Shown piece by piece: positions 17,391 through 26,900 of a stretch of 64,000 bases of DNA. The translations under genes were made by a program, and so were the position numbers. Origin of the DNA: an uncultured Oscillospiraceae bacterium (lineage in GTDB: Bacteria; Bacillota; Clostridia; Oscillospirales; Oscillospiraceae). Under the pieces are notes generated by a model. That model worked only from the letters and a program-made list of their open reading frames with translations, was not told the origin of the DNA and searched no databases. Within the stretch, counting starts at the first letter, position 1. Each line of letters opens with the position of its first letter. Location of the stretch: contig CAJUPU010000014.1 in assembly GCA_910588495.1 (NCBI GenBank), positions 5,017 through 69,016 of the forward strand, in the 5' to 3' direction.

Positions 17391-18713
17391 TCACGGGTCC
17401 ATCCGGGTCCGGTCCCTGGGGAACAGGCTGGCGCGGCGGATGTTGTCCAGGCCGCACAGCTGCATGGTCAGCCGCTCCAGCCCGATGCCCAGCCCCCCGT
17501 GAGGGGGCATACCGTGCTTGTGAATCATCAGATAACTGTCGAAGTCCGCCGGGTCCATCCCCCGCGCCTCCATTTTGGCCGTCTGGGCGGCCCAGTCGTG
17601 GATCCGCTGGCCCCCGGTGGTCACCTCCATCCCCCGGAACAGCAGGTCGAAGGACAGGGTATACTGCGGGTCCTCCGGATCGTCCATGGCGTAGAAGGGC
17701 CGCTTTTTCGACGGGTAGTGGGTGATGAACACCAGGTCGCTGCCCAGCTCCTCTTTGACGTACCGGCCGATCCGGGCCTCCTCCTCCGGCTCCAGGTCGT
17801 AGGGGTCCCGGATCGGACAGCCGTACTTCTCCGCCGCCATTTGTTTGGCCTGTTGGAACCGCAGGCAGGGGATCTTGGACACGTCGGGCAGATCCACCTC
17901 CAGCAGCTCCAGCTCCGGGCGGTACTCCGCCGCCAGCAGCGCCGCCGCCCGGCGGAGATAGCCCGTCTCCATCTCCATGATGTCGTAAAAGGAGCGGATA
18001 TGGCCCATCTCCAAGTCCAGCCCGGTGTACTCGTTGAGGTGCCGGGGGGTGGCGTGCTTCTCCGCCCGGAACACGGGGCCTACCTCAAAGACCCGCTCGA
18101 AGGCCCCCACCATGGTCTGCTTGTAGAACTGGGGGGACTGGGCCAGATAGGCCTTTTTGCCGAAGTAGTCCAGCCTGAAGATGTTGGAGCCGCCCTCCGC
18201 CCCGGCGCGGACGATCTTGGGGGTGTGGATCTCGGTGAAGCCCTGTCCGGCCAGGTGGTCCCGGAAGGCCCGGACCAGCCCCTCCTGGAGCTTGAACACC
18301 GCCCGCTCCCTGGGGTGGCGCAGCACGGCGGGGCGCAGGGCCAGCTGGGTGTCCAGGTTCAGCCTCAGCGGCCCCCTGCCCAGGGGGACCGGCAGGGGCG
18401 CGGCGGGGGCGGACAGCATCTCCACCCCCTCCGCGGCGATCTCCCACCCGCCGGGGGCCCGGGGCTCGGGGCGCACGGCGCCGGACAGCTCCACCCAGCA
18501 CCCCTCCCGCAGCCCGCCGGGCAGGACCTCTGGGGCGCACACGCACTGGACCGTCCCCCGGGCCAGCCGCAGGGTGAGGAAGGCCACGCCCCCCATGTCC
18601 CGCAGGGCGTGGACCGCGCCGTGGACGGTGACGGGGCCATTCAGCCCGCCCCCCGCGAGATCCTGCCAGGCAGTTGTTTTTTGGCTTGCGCCAGTGACGA
18701 ACTTCATGACCAT
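17391..18713 (-). CDS. aspS: Archaeal-type, probably non-discriminating aspartyl-tRNA synthetase
   Basis: A 440-residue class II synthetase. The length and lack of the bacterial GAD insertion place it in the archaeal/eukaryal AspRS group. An OB-fold anticodon-binding domain spans residues about 15-115; motif 2 is in FEVGPVFRAEKHATPRHLNE and motif 3 in GLGIGLERLTMQLCG. Being co-transcribed with gatCAB suggests it also charges tRNA(Asn), the Asp being converted to Asn by GatCAB. A T-box leader controls the operon. ATG at 18713 or 18707 are both possible; GGAG lies four or ten bases upstream respectively. Confidence 0.93.
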   Translation of the reverse strand: MVMKFVTGASQKTTAWQDLAGGGLNGPVTVHGAVHALRDMGGVAFLTLRLARGTVQCVCAPEVLPGGLREGCWVELSGAVRPEPRAPGGWEIAAEGVEMLSAPAAPLPVPLGRGPLRLNLDTQLALRPAVLRHPRERAVFKLQEGLVRAFRDHLAGQGFTEIHTPKIVRAGAEGGSNIFRLDYFGKKAYLAQSPQFYKQTMVGAFERVFEVGPVFRAEKHATPRHLNEYTGLDLEMGHIRSFYDIMEMETGYLRRAAALLAAEYRPELELLEVDLPDVSKIPCLRFQQAKQMAAEKYGCPIRDPYDLEPEEEARIGRYVKEELGSDLVFITHYPSKKRPFYAMDDPEDPQYTLSFDLLFRGMEVTTGGQRIHDWAAQTAKMEARGMDPADFDSYLMIHKHGMPPHGGLGIGLERLTMQLCGLDNIRRASLFPRDRTRMDP

Positions 18714-18760
18714 TCAGCTCCTTTTTGTTTTGGATGTCCCCAAGTGGGGGATCTATATAT

Positions 18761-19037
18761 AAAAATCCCGGACCGTACAAAAGTACAGTCCGGGACGGAA
18801 TCATCAAAATCCCGCGGTACCACCCGCGTTGCCCCTCCAGCAAGGGGCCTCTCTCGAGCCCCGGTAACGTGGGGAGGACGGGCGGCCCTACGCCCCGCCC
18901 TGGGGGTTCGAACCGCCGGCTCGGAAGTGTTGCGCCATCTCGTCTTTCCGGGGCGGGCTTTCAGTCGGTGGCCCGCGTTCTCTGTCGGACGCCGTGAGGG
19001 GCGGTCTTCGTCGATGCCTTTACGATCTTCGCTTGTT
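18761..19037 (-). promoter_or_regulatory. T-box riboswitch leader of aspS-gatCAB
   Basis: On the minus strand the T-box core GGGTGGTACCGCGGG lies at 18811-18827, followed by a terminator stem TCCCGGACTGTAC / GTACGGTCCGGGA (18766-18795) and TTTTT. The core pairs with the acceptor end of uncharged tRNA and opens the terminator. The 5' part to about 19037 holds the Stem I region. Both GAC and AAC triplets occur where a specifier could lie, so I cannot decide between tRNA(Asp) and tRNA(Asn). Confidence 0.93.
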
Positions 19038-19043
19038 GAGGGA

Positions 19044-19072
19044 ATCATACACCGATCGTTTCTCGTTGTCAA
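19044..19072 (-). promoter_or_regulatory. Promoter of the T-box / aspS operon
   Basis: Minus-strand TTGACA (19067-19072), 17 bp, TATGAT (19044-19049). Transcription would start near 19037, giving a leader of about 325 bases. Confidence 0.85.
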
Positions 19073-19157
19073 CAGAAAATTTTACGCATACGCTCTGGTC
19101 CGGCGGCGCCGGATGTGGTACAATGCACAAAGAAAGACAGATCGGAGGGATGGACCC

Positions 19158-19730
19158 ATGACAAACTGGGAAGAATTACACCGCCGCTGTATGTCCTGTC
19201 AGAAGTGCGCCCTGGCGGACACCCGCACCAACGTGGTGTTCGGCAAGGGGCCGAAGGACGCCCGGGTCATGTTCATCGGCGAGGGCCCCGGGGAGAACGA
19301 GGACCTCCAGGGGGAGCCCTTCGTGGGCCGGGGCGGCCAGCTGCTGGACGAGATGCTCTCCCTGGTGGGCCTGAGCCGGGAGAAGAATTTTTACATCACC
19401 AACATCGTCAAATGCCGCCCGCCCAAGAACCGGGACCCGCTGAACACCGAGCAGGACGCCTGCATCGGCTACCTGTGGGACCAGATGGCGCTGATCCGGC
19501 CCAGGATCGTGGTGTGCCTGGGGCGGATCGCCGCCATGCGGCTGATCTCCCCCAGCTACCGGATCACCCGGGAGCACGGCCAGTGGATGGAAAAGGACGG
19601 GGCGTACTACACCGCCATCTACCACCCCGCCGCCCTGCTGCGGGACCCCACCAAGAAGCCGGACACCTTCGCCGACCTGCGCTCGATCCGCTCCAAGATC
19701 CGGGAGGTGTGCCCGGAGGTCTACGGCTGA
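19158..19730 (+). CDS. Family 4 uracil-DNA glycosylase (iron-sulfur)
   Basis: A 190-residue DNA repair enzyme removing uracil. Four cluster ligands fit the family spacing: Cys14 and Cys17 (SCQKC), Cys86 (IVKCRPP) and Cys102, with 15 residues between the last two. Motif A GEGPGENEDLQGEPFVGR binds the base, and the catalytic-site IYHPAALLR carries His156. The ATG follows GGAGGGATGGACCC. An extended -10 (TGGTACAAT) just upstream suggests a promoter divergent from the T-box operon. Confidence 0.92.
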   Translation: MTNWEELHRRCMSCQKCALADTRTNVVFGKGPKDARVMFIGEGPGENEDLQGEPFVGRGGQLLDEMLSLVGLSREKNFYITNIVKCRPPKNRDPLNTEQDACIGYLWDQMALIRPRIVVCLGRIAAMRLISPSYRITREHGQWMEKDGAYYTAIYHPAALLRDPTKKPDTFADLRSIRSKIREVCPEVYG

Positions 19731-19750
19731 GGCTGGTCCTCCCATCCGCG

Positions 19751-19788
19751 CCGCGCCTGTTCGCGACGCGCTCATGACGGCTCCGCGC
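19751..19788 (-). repeat. Short, internally deleted copy of repeat family 2
   Basis: On the minus strand this reads GCGGAGCCGTCATGAGC directly joined to GCGTCGCGAACAGGCG, the two ends of the longer family-2 repeats with the middle missing. It lies at the shared 3' ends of the UDG and SSB-like genes and overlaps the last codons of the latter. Confidence 0.6.
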
Positions 19789-20386
19789 CGTCCATCAGGT
19801 TCATCACGGACACCTCAAAGGCGGTGCGCTCCACCTGTTCCCCGTCGATCATCTTGTGGTAGCGGCGGCTCTGGAGCCGCCCCTCCAGCCACAGCCGGTC
19901 CCCCACCTCCAGCGCGCCGCAGTGGGCGGCCAGGGAACCCCAGGCGATGCAGGGCAGGTAGTCCGCCCGGCCGTAGGGCCGGTTGACCGCCAGCAGCAGG
20001 TCGCAGATCTCCCGGCCCAGGGGGGTGCGCCTGACGGTGGGGCGGCGGCACAGCGCCCCGGCCAGCGTCAGCCGGTTCTCCCCCTCCTCCAGCCCGGCGG
20101 GCTGGGCGGACCGGGCCAGCACGGTGATCACCAGCTTGCTCCCCGTCCCCGTGCGGTTGTTGTAGGACCGCACCTCCCCCTGGACCTCCGCCCACAGCCC
20201 CGGCGACCAGACCGCGGGGTCCGGGTCCGCCGTGAGCACGTTGAGCACGTCGTCTGTGCCGGACAGCCGGGGCACCCGCAGGGGGACCAGGTAGTAGTCC
20301 ACCCCGTGGTTGTGGTGGGACAGGGCGGGGGCCCCCGCCGCCTGGCCCCGCAGGACGATCTTGTTTTCCCCTTTGTACTCTTCCAT
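19772..20386 (-). CDS. Single-stranded-DNA-binding-like protein with two OB folds
   Basis: A 204-residue protein. Two SSB-type OB-fold segments can be seen, about residues 5-95 (NKIVLRGQAAGAP through KLVITVLARS) and 100-195 (NRLTLAGALCRRPTVRRTP, CDLLLAVNR, LPCIAWGSLA, GDRLWLEGRLQSRRYHK). The second domain is closest to classical SSB. There is no acidic SSB C-terminal tip, so it is probably an auxiliary SSB-like protein rather than the replicative one; its role in repair next to UDG is inference. The ATG at 20386 (MEEYKG) is used because the upstream residues are not SSB-like. Confidence 0.78.
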   Translation of the reverse strand: MEEYKGENKIVLRGQAAGAPALSHHNHGVDYYLVPLRVPRLSGTDDVLNVLTADPDPAVWSPGLWAEVQGEVRSYNNRTGTGSKLVITVLARSAQPAGLEEGENRLTLAGALCRRPTVRRTPLGREICDLLLAVNRPYGRADYLPCIAWGSLAAHCGALEVGDRLWLEGRLQSRRYHKMIDGEQVERTAFEVSVMNLMDGAEPS

Positions 20387-20457
20387 CGGTATCACGCTCC
20401 GTATGTCAAATGGTTTCCTGACCTGACTATATGAGGCAGGCGGGGCAAGTATGACCA

Positions 20458-20485
20458 TTGACAAGCGGCGCGGGGATCGTATAAT
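20458..20485 (+). promoter_or_regulatory. Sigma-A promoter
   Basis: TTGACA (20458-20463), 16 bp, TATAAT (20480-20485), upstream of the gene at 20548 that has GAAGGAGGG as ribosome site. Confidence 0.85.
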
Positions 20486-20547
20486 ATAAGGACGAGTATG
20501 CGCGGCGGCGCGCCGCCCCATCCACCAGGCCGAAGGAGGGCTTTCAA

Positions 20548-20955
20548 ATGGAACTGGAACTGACGCGCAAGCAGCTGCGGCGGCTGCTGGACATGGTGTA
20601 CATTGGCAACTGGATCTTGAACTCCACCCGGGGGGAGGACCGGTTCAAGGACTATGACGAGGTGGAGAGCCTGCTGTTCGCCCGGGCCGCCCAGGAGGGG
20701 ATGCCCAGCCTGGCCGAGAGCTATCAGGGGGAGATCATCCCCTCCCGAGCCTTTGCCGAGGGGGGCATCCACGAGGCGATCATGGAGTATGAGAACAACG
20801 TGTTCTTCGAGATATTGGCGGAGGACCTGGCCCGGCGGGATATGGACGACGTGCCCATCGACGAGACCAACTACGATGAGCTGACCCAGCGCATCGACGC
20901 CTACATCGACGAGTTCGAGGCCCACGGGACGGACAACATCACCGTGGATTGCTGA
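20548..20955 (+). CDS. Conserved-looking acidic protein of unknown function
   Basis: A 135-residue soluble protein, strongly acidic, mostly helical, with a single Cys as last residue. It starts MELELTRKQLRRLLDMVYIG and has an aromatic/acidic stretch EYENNVFFEILAEDLARRD. A consensus promoter and a good ribosome site (GAAGGAGGGC) show it is a real gene. I do not recognise a family with a known function. Followed by repeat family 2 and a terminator. Confidence 0.75.
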   Translation: MELELTRKQLRRLLDMVYIGNWILNSTRGEDRFKDYDEVESLLFARAAQEGMPSLAESYQGEIIPSRAFAEGGIHEAIMEYENNVFFEILAEDLARRDMDDVPIDETNYDELTQRIDAYIDEFEAHGTDNITVDC

Positions 20956-20958
20956 AAA

Positions 20959-21092
20959 GAAGCGCGGAGAAGCGGACAGTGAGGGAGCTTGGACCAGAGC
21001 GAGGGCGAGCGCAGGGCGGCATAGCCGCCCGCAGACCAGCCCGAGTCGTCGGGAAAGCGACCGAACGCCCTGGCCGCTTCGCAGCGTGACAA
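20959..21092 (+). repeat. Repeat family 2, diverged copy
   Basis: Begins GAAGCGCGGAG four bases after a stop codon and ends CAGCGTGACAA, like the grpE-dnaK copy read on the minus strand. Shared inner blocks include GGAC then GAGCGAGGG, and CCCGAGTCG. The middle carries its own hairpin GGGCGGC ATA GCCGCCC. Confidence 0.65.
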
Positions 21093-21109
21093 GCAGGAAC
21101 ACGACAGCA

Positions 21110-21145
21110 CAGGGCCGTGCCCGCCGGAGTGCGGCCCTGGTTTTT
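21110..21145 (+). terminator. Rho-independent terminator
   Basis: Stem CAGGGCCG / CGGCCCTG with a 14-base loop followed by GTTTTTG, ending transcription of the gene at 20548. Confidence 0.7.
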
Positions 21146-21166
21146 GACAAGAGAGGAGAAACGGCC

Positions 21167-21595
21167 ATGACAGAACGCGATCTGTTCGGCTTTCGGGTGG
21201 AAATAGACGAGGAGGCGACCCGGGCCTGGTACGCCCAGGCGGACGAGTGGGGCTGTGACTGCGGCGACTGCCGGAACTTTTTGAAGCTGGCCCATGAGAG
21301 AGCCTTGCCCGCCCCGGTGCTGGAGCTTCTGGACAAGCTGGGCATCCCGCCGGAGAAGGCCACCTATGTATGCGAGATGTACCCCGCCGAAGGCGGGCAC
21401 GTCTACCAGTTCAGCTGGCGTATCGCGGGAAACATCCTCGGCGGAGGCGAAAAGTCCGGGAACTCCCAGGGTTGGGGAGAGGCCTCGTGCCTCCACGAAC
21501 CCTACCCTTACGGCGCGCCCGGTTTTCCAAAGCCGCATTTTGACCTGAATTTTTTCATTGAACTGCCCTGGGCGCTGGACGAGCCGAGGGAATAA
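21167..21595 (+). CDS. Small cytoplasmic protein of unknown function
   Basis: A 142-residue protein with GAGAGGAGAA before its ATG. The N-terminal third contains WGCDCGDCRNFLKLA, a CxCxxC cluster that could bind metal, and the C terminus ends in HFDLNFFIELPWALDEP. The same layout (short CDCxxC segment, then GHVYQFSWRI) is known to me only as uncharacterised Firmicute proteins. No signal peptide. Ends five bases before a terminator. Confidence 0.72.
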   Translation: MTERDLFGFRVEIDEEATRAWYAQADEWGCDCGDCRNFLKLAHERALPAPVLELLDKLGIPPEKATYVCEMYPAEGGHVYQFSWRIAGNILGGGEKSGNSQGWGEASCLHEPYPYGAPGFPKPHFDLNFFIELPWALDEPRE

Positions 21596-21600
21596 ACACA

Positions 21601-21645
21601 GAGGACGAAAGCACCCGGCTTTCGTCCTCCGCTTTTATTTTTTCT
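21601..21645 (+). terminator. Rho-independent terminator
   Basis: Perfect 12-bp stem GAGGACGAAAGC / GCTTTCGTCCTC, loop ACCCG, then CGCTTTTATTTTTT. The T-rich tail overlaps the lysine-rich 3' end of the convergent dnaJ. Confidence 0.92.
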
Positions 21646-22792
21646 TCTTTTTCCCGGAGAAGAAGTCCTTCACCGGCGTGGCCGGGGCGGGGGAGCCCTC
21701 CCCCATGGTCTTGGCGTATTCCAGCAGCGCGTCCCTCTGCTGTCCGGTCAGGTTGGTAGGTACCTGGACCTGGACGGTGACGTACTGGTCGCCCCGTCCC
21801 CGGCCGTTGACGCTGGGGGCGCCCTTGCCCCGCAGGCGGAACACGGTGCCCGGCTGGGTGCCGGCGGGCAGGTCGTACTTCACCTTGCCGTCGATGGTCT
21901 CGATCTCCAGCGACGCCCCCAGGGCCGCCTGGGTGAAGGATACCGGCTGCTCTGTGTAGATGTTGTTCCCATCCCGCTGGAAGCGCCGGTCCGGGAGCAC
22001 CGCCACGTTCACCAGCAGGTCCCCGGCGGGGCCGCCGTTGAGGCCGCCGCTGCCCTGGCCCCGCATGGAGATGGTCTGGCCGTCATCGATGCCCGCGGGA
22101 ATGCGGACCTTGATGTTGCGCTGGCGCCGCACCTGGCCCTCTCCCCGGCAGTCGGGGCAGGGCTGGTGGACGATCTTGCCCGTGCCCCGGCACTTGGAGC
22201 AGGGGGCGGTGGTGGAGAAGGCGAAGCCGCCGCCCCCCCGCTGGATGCGCACCTGGCCGGCGCCCCGGCAGTCGGGGCACACCTCGGCGGTGGTGCCGGA
22301 GGCGCAGCCGGTGCCGTGGCAGGTATCACAGGACTCCATGCGGTTCAGGCTGATCTCCTTTTCACAGCCCGTCATAGCCTCGGCGAACTTGATGGTGATG
22401 CTGGCCCGGAGGGAGGCCCCCCGCTGGGGGGCGTTGGGGTCGGCCTTGCGCTGGCCGCCGAAGCCTCCGCCGAAGAAGGAGCCGAAGATGTCGCCCAGGT
22501 CGATGTCCCCCATGTCGAAGCCGCCGAACCCGCCGCCAAAGCCCCCCGCGCCGAAGTTGGGGTCCACCCCGGCGTGGCCGAACTGGTCGTACTTGGCCCG
22601 CTTGTCCTTGTCGGACAGCACCTCGTAAGCCTCGTTGACCTCCTTGAACTTGGCCTCGGCCTCCTTGTTGCCGGGGTTCATGTCCGGGTGGTACTGCTTG
22701 GCCAGCTTGCGGTAGGCTTTTTTCAGCTCATCGTCGGAGGCGGACTTGCCCACGCCCAGCACTTCGTAATAATCTCGTTTTTGGTCTGCCAA
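21635..22792 (-). CDS. dnaJ: Chaperone protein DnaJ
   Basis: A 385-residue Hsp40 co-chaperone that stimulates DnaK ATPase. The J domain contains the HPD motif (QYHPDMNPG); a Gly/Phe-rich linker follows (about residues 75-115). Four CxxCxGxG zinc repeats are present: CDTCHGTG, CPDCRGAG, CSKCRGTG and CPDCRGEG. The C-terminal peptide-binding domain is complete; the protein ends in an unusual basic tail (FFSGKKKKK). It starts with TTG at 22792, eight bases after GAGGTG. Fourth gene of the hrcA operon. Confidence 0.97.
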   Translation of the reverse strand: MADQKRDYYEVLGVGKSASDDELKKAYRKLAKQYHPDMNPGNKEAEAKFKEVNEAYEVLSDKDKRAKYDQFGHAGVDPNFGAGGFGGGFGGFDMGDIDLGDIFGSFFGGGFGGQRKADPNAPQRGASLRASITIKFAEAMTGCEKEISLNRMESCDTCHGTGCASGTTAEVCPDCRGAGQVRIQRGGGGFAFSTTAPCSKCRGTGKIVHQPCPDCRGEGQVRRQRNIKVRIPAGIDDGQTISMRGQGSGGLNGGPAGDLLVNVAVLPDRRFQRDGNNIYTEQPVSFTQAALGASLEIETIDGKVKYDLPAGTQPGTVFRLRGKGAPSVNGRGRGDQYVTVQVQVPTNLTGQQRDALLEYAKTMGEGSPAPATPVKDFFSGKKKKK

Positions 22793-22859
22793 ATGGTCTC
22801 ACCTCTTGACGCGGGAACGGCGGGGCAAAGCGCCCCGCTGTCTCCCGTTGTTAGGTTTC

Positions 22860-24713
<1,854 letters not shown>

Positions 24714-24774
24714 GATGAAATTCCTCCTATATGAAACGTGTATTTTTAACGATGTGAGATCGAGAACCGCTTTG

Positions 24775-24907
24775 TTGTCACGCTGCGCCTGTTCGCGACG
24801 CGCGGCTTCCTTCCGACTCGGGGGAAACCCATCCGGGCCTTTGGCCCTCCTTGGGCTTTTCCCCTCGCTCCAGTCCATCCGCGCTGCTCACGACGGCTCC
24901 GCGCTTC
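24775..24907 (-). repeat. Repeat family 2, copy between grpE and dnaK
   Basis: Read on the minus strand it begins at the grpE stop with GAAGCGCGGAGCCGTCGTGAG and ends CGCGAACAGGCGCAGCGTGA. It closely matches the copy at 38890. It inserts about 130 bases into a heat-shock operon without a T-run. Confidence 0.8.
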
Positions 24908-25527
24908 TAATTGGCCACTTTGACCATGGAGAACCGGATGACCTTGTCCCCGCAGAGGAAGCCCTGCTGGAACACCTCCACGATGGTGCTCTCCCCGGCC
25001 TCCGGATCGTCGCAGTGCATGACGGCGTTGTGCCGGTTGGGGTCGAAGCTCTCGCCCAGGGCGGGGATCGTCTCCACCCCCAGGGCGGTCAGGGCGTCCT
25101 GGAGGCCCTTCATGGTCATCTCCACGCCCTTCTTGTACGCCTCGTCGCAGGTCTCCTGTTTGAGGGCCCGCTCCAGGTTGTCGTACACGGGCAGGAACGC
25201 CGCCACGGTCTGGGCCTTGGCCTCGGACCAAGCGTGGTCCTTCTCCTTGGCGGTGCGCTTGCGGTAGTTGTCGTACTCCGCCGCCAGGCGCAGGTATTTG
25301 TCCGCCGCCTCGGCCAAAAGCTGGCCCTGGTCCTTCTTGGGCTCCTTTTTGCCCTTCCCAAAGAACCCCTTTGCCTTGGGCTCTGAGGTCTCCTCAGCGG
25401 CCTCGGGGGCGTCCCCGGCCCCAGGGGCCTCGGCGGTCTCCTCGACAGCCTCCTGCCCGGGGGCCTCCGCGGTCTCGTCCAGCTCCTCCTCGGGGATGGG
25501 GTTTTCCTGTTTCTTCTCTTCAGCCAT
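24907..25527 (-). CDS. grpE: Nucleotide exchange factor GrpE
   Basis: A 206-residue DnaK exchange factor. Residues 1-60 are an acidic Glu/Ala/Pro-rich extension rather than fold. The long dimerising helix contains AAEYDNYRKRTAKEKDHA and FLPVYDNLERAL. The beta domain has FDPNRHNAVMHC and IVEVFQQGFLCGDKVIRFSMVKVA, the conserved C-terminal signature. It lies six bases after hrcA. Confidence 0.96.
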   Translation of the reverse strand: MAEEKKQENPIPEEELDETAEAPGQEAVEETAEAPGAGDAPEAAEETSEPKAKGFFGKGKKEPKKDQGQLLAEAADKYLRLAAEYDNYRKRTAKEKDHAWSEAKAQTVAAFLPVYDNLERALKQETCDEAYKKGVEMTMKGLQDALTALGVETIPALGESFDPNRHNAVMHCDDPEAGESTIVEVFQQGFLCGDKVIRFSMVKVAN

Positions 25528-25533
25528 TGGCCT

Positions 25534-26598
25534 TTATTCCTCCTTTTCCGGCGTACCGGGGGGCAGCTCCGGCTGCCCGAACAGCTTGGACAGCCCGTCC
25601 GCCACATAGGACAGCTTGGCGGCCACCTTGGCGTAATCCATGCGGGTGGGGCCCACCACGCCGATGACCCCCTTCATGCCGTCCCCGATGTCATAGCTTG
25701 CCAGCACCACGCTGGTGTCCTTCAATTCGTCGGCCACGTTCTCCGGGCCGATCAGGATCTTGGTGTCGTCCCCGTTCAGGGCGGGCAGGGCCAGCGCCTG
25801 GGCCAGGGAGTGGTCCTCAGACAGATAGCTCATCAGCTTCTGGGCCTTGCCCACGTCCTGGTACTCGGGGTGGTCCAGGATGTGGCTGGCCCCGGCGGTG
25901 TACACCGCGCCGCTCTCCAGGGCGTCCAGCACCTCCATGGCGAAGGACACCACCAGGGAGATCAGCCCGTAGGAGCTTCCCGCCGCGTGCTCTGCTACCC
26001 GCATGAGCTCGGGGGTGAGCTGGTCCAGGGTCTTGCCCACGAAGGCGGTGTTGAGCAGGGTGGTGAGCAGCTGCAATTGTGGTTCACTCAGCTCGGCGGG
26101 CAGGCGGAAGAGCTTGTTCTTCACCACGCTGGAATCCGTCATCACCACGGCGATGAAGGAGGCGGCGTCCACCAAGATCAGATCGAACCGCTTGATGGTC
26201 AGCCGCCGCGCCCCCTCGGTGAGGGCGAAGGCGGGGTAGTTGGTGAGCTGGGACACCATGCGGCCCGCCTGGTCGATCACCTTGTCCAGCTCCCGCATCT
26301 TCAGGTGGAGGGCCTCGTTGATCTGTTTCGTCTCCTCCAGGCTCAACCGCTGCTCCTCCATCAGCTCGTTGACGTACAGCCGGTAGCCCTGGGGGGAGGG
26401 CACCCGCCCGGCGGAGGTGTGGGGCTGCTCCAAAAAGCCCAGCTCCGTCAGGTCCGCCAGCTCGTTGCGGATGGTGGCGGAGGAGACCTTCAGCCCCGCC
26501 AGCTGGGCCAGCGCCTTGGACCCCACCGGCTCCGCCGTCTGGATATAGCTCTCCACCACGGCGCGAAGGATCTTCTTTTTTCGCTCGGACAGCTCCAA
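25534..26598 (-). CDS. hrcA: Heat-inducible transcription repressor HrcA
   Basis: A 354-residue repressor that binds CIRCE. A winged helix lies at the N terminus (ERKKKILRAVVESYIQT, VSSATIRNELADL, FLEQPHTSAGRVPS). The rest is the GAF-like dimerisation domain ending GVIGVVGPTRMDYAKVAAKLSYV. I choose the TTG at 26598 because GGGAGAGGAGG stands seven bases before it; an in-frame GTG ten codons upstream lies inside CIRCE and has no ribosome site. Confidence 0.95.
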   Translation of the reverse strand: MELSERKKKILRAVVESYIQTAEPVGSKALAQLAGLKVSSATIRNELADLTELGFLEQPHTSAGRVPSPQGYRLYVNELMEEQRLSLEETKQINEALHLKMRELDKVIDQAGRMVSQLTNYPAFALTEGARRLTIKRFDLILVDAASFIAVVMTDSSVVKNKLFRLPAELSEPQLQLLTTLLNTAFVGKTLDQLTPELMRVAEHAAGSSYGLISLVVSFAMEVLDALESGAVYTAGASHILDHPEYQDVGKAQKLMSYLSEDHSLAQALALPALNGDDTKILIGPENVADELKDTSVVLASYDIGDGMKGVIGVVGPTRMDYAKVAAKLSYVADGLSKLFGQPELPPGTPEKEE

Positions 26599-26621
26599 CG
26601 CCCGGCCTCCTCTCCCGGAGT

Positions 26622-26648
26622 TTAGCACTCCTTTATCCTGAGTGCTAA
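26622..26648 (-). promoter_or_regulatory. CIRCE operator
   Basis: Perfect TTAGCACTC, nine bases, GAGTGCTAA. It lies between the -10 and the hrcA start, so HrcA autoregulates the hrcA-grpE-dnaK-dnaJ operon. Confidence 0.98.
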
Positions 26649-26652
26649 AGAT

Positions 26653-26681
26653 AATCTACCACCACCCCCCTGAAATGTCAA
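26653..26681 (-). promoter_or_regulatory. Promoter of the hrcA-dnaK operon
   Basis: Minus-strand TTGACA (26676-26681), 17 bp, TAGATT (26653-26658), with CIRCE beginning five bases downstream of the -10. Confidence 0.85.
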
Positions 26682-26900
26682 TAGTCCAGTTGTAAATTAA
26701 ATGTGAATGCGGCCCAATGCCAAAGATCTGCCTGATTTTCGCACACGTGCCCTGGGACTGCTGGCCGCTGTTGCCCGATCGGGTGCAAAATGAAAAAAAG
26801 GCTTTTCTTTCCCGCCGGTTCGTAGTATCATATCGATGTATGAGCATTTTGCCCATCTTTTGATCGATCGACCCACGCCCGGCGTGTTTGACTGGAGGAT

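Noticed and set aside
15630..18700. Long plus-strand open frame opposite gatA-gatC-aspS
   Set aside because: Shadow of GC-rich minus-strand genes. Only its last 190 codons, from ATG 19158, are real (UDG).
18895..18920. GGTTCGAACC resembling a tRNA T-loop
   Set aside because: It lies inside the T-box leader, has no cloverleaf around it, and is simply a palindromic stem segment.
22793..22859. GC hairpin between dnaK and dnaJ as terminator
   Set aside because: No T-run follows on the minus strand; at most a processing or stability element.
26599..26628. GTG start for hrcA ten codons upstream
   Set aside because: It is inside the CIRCE operator and has no ribosome site; TTG 26598 has a perfect one.
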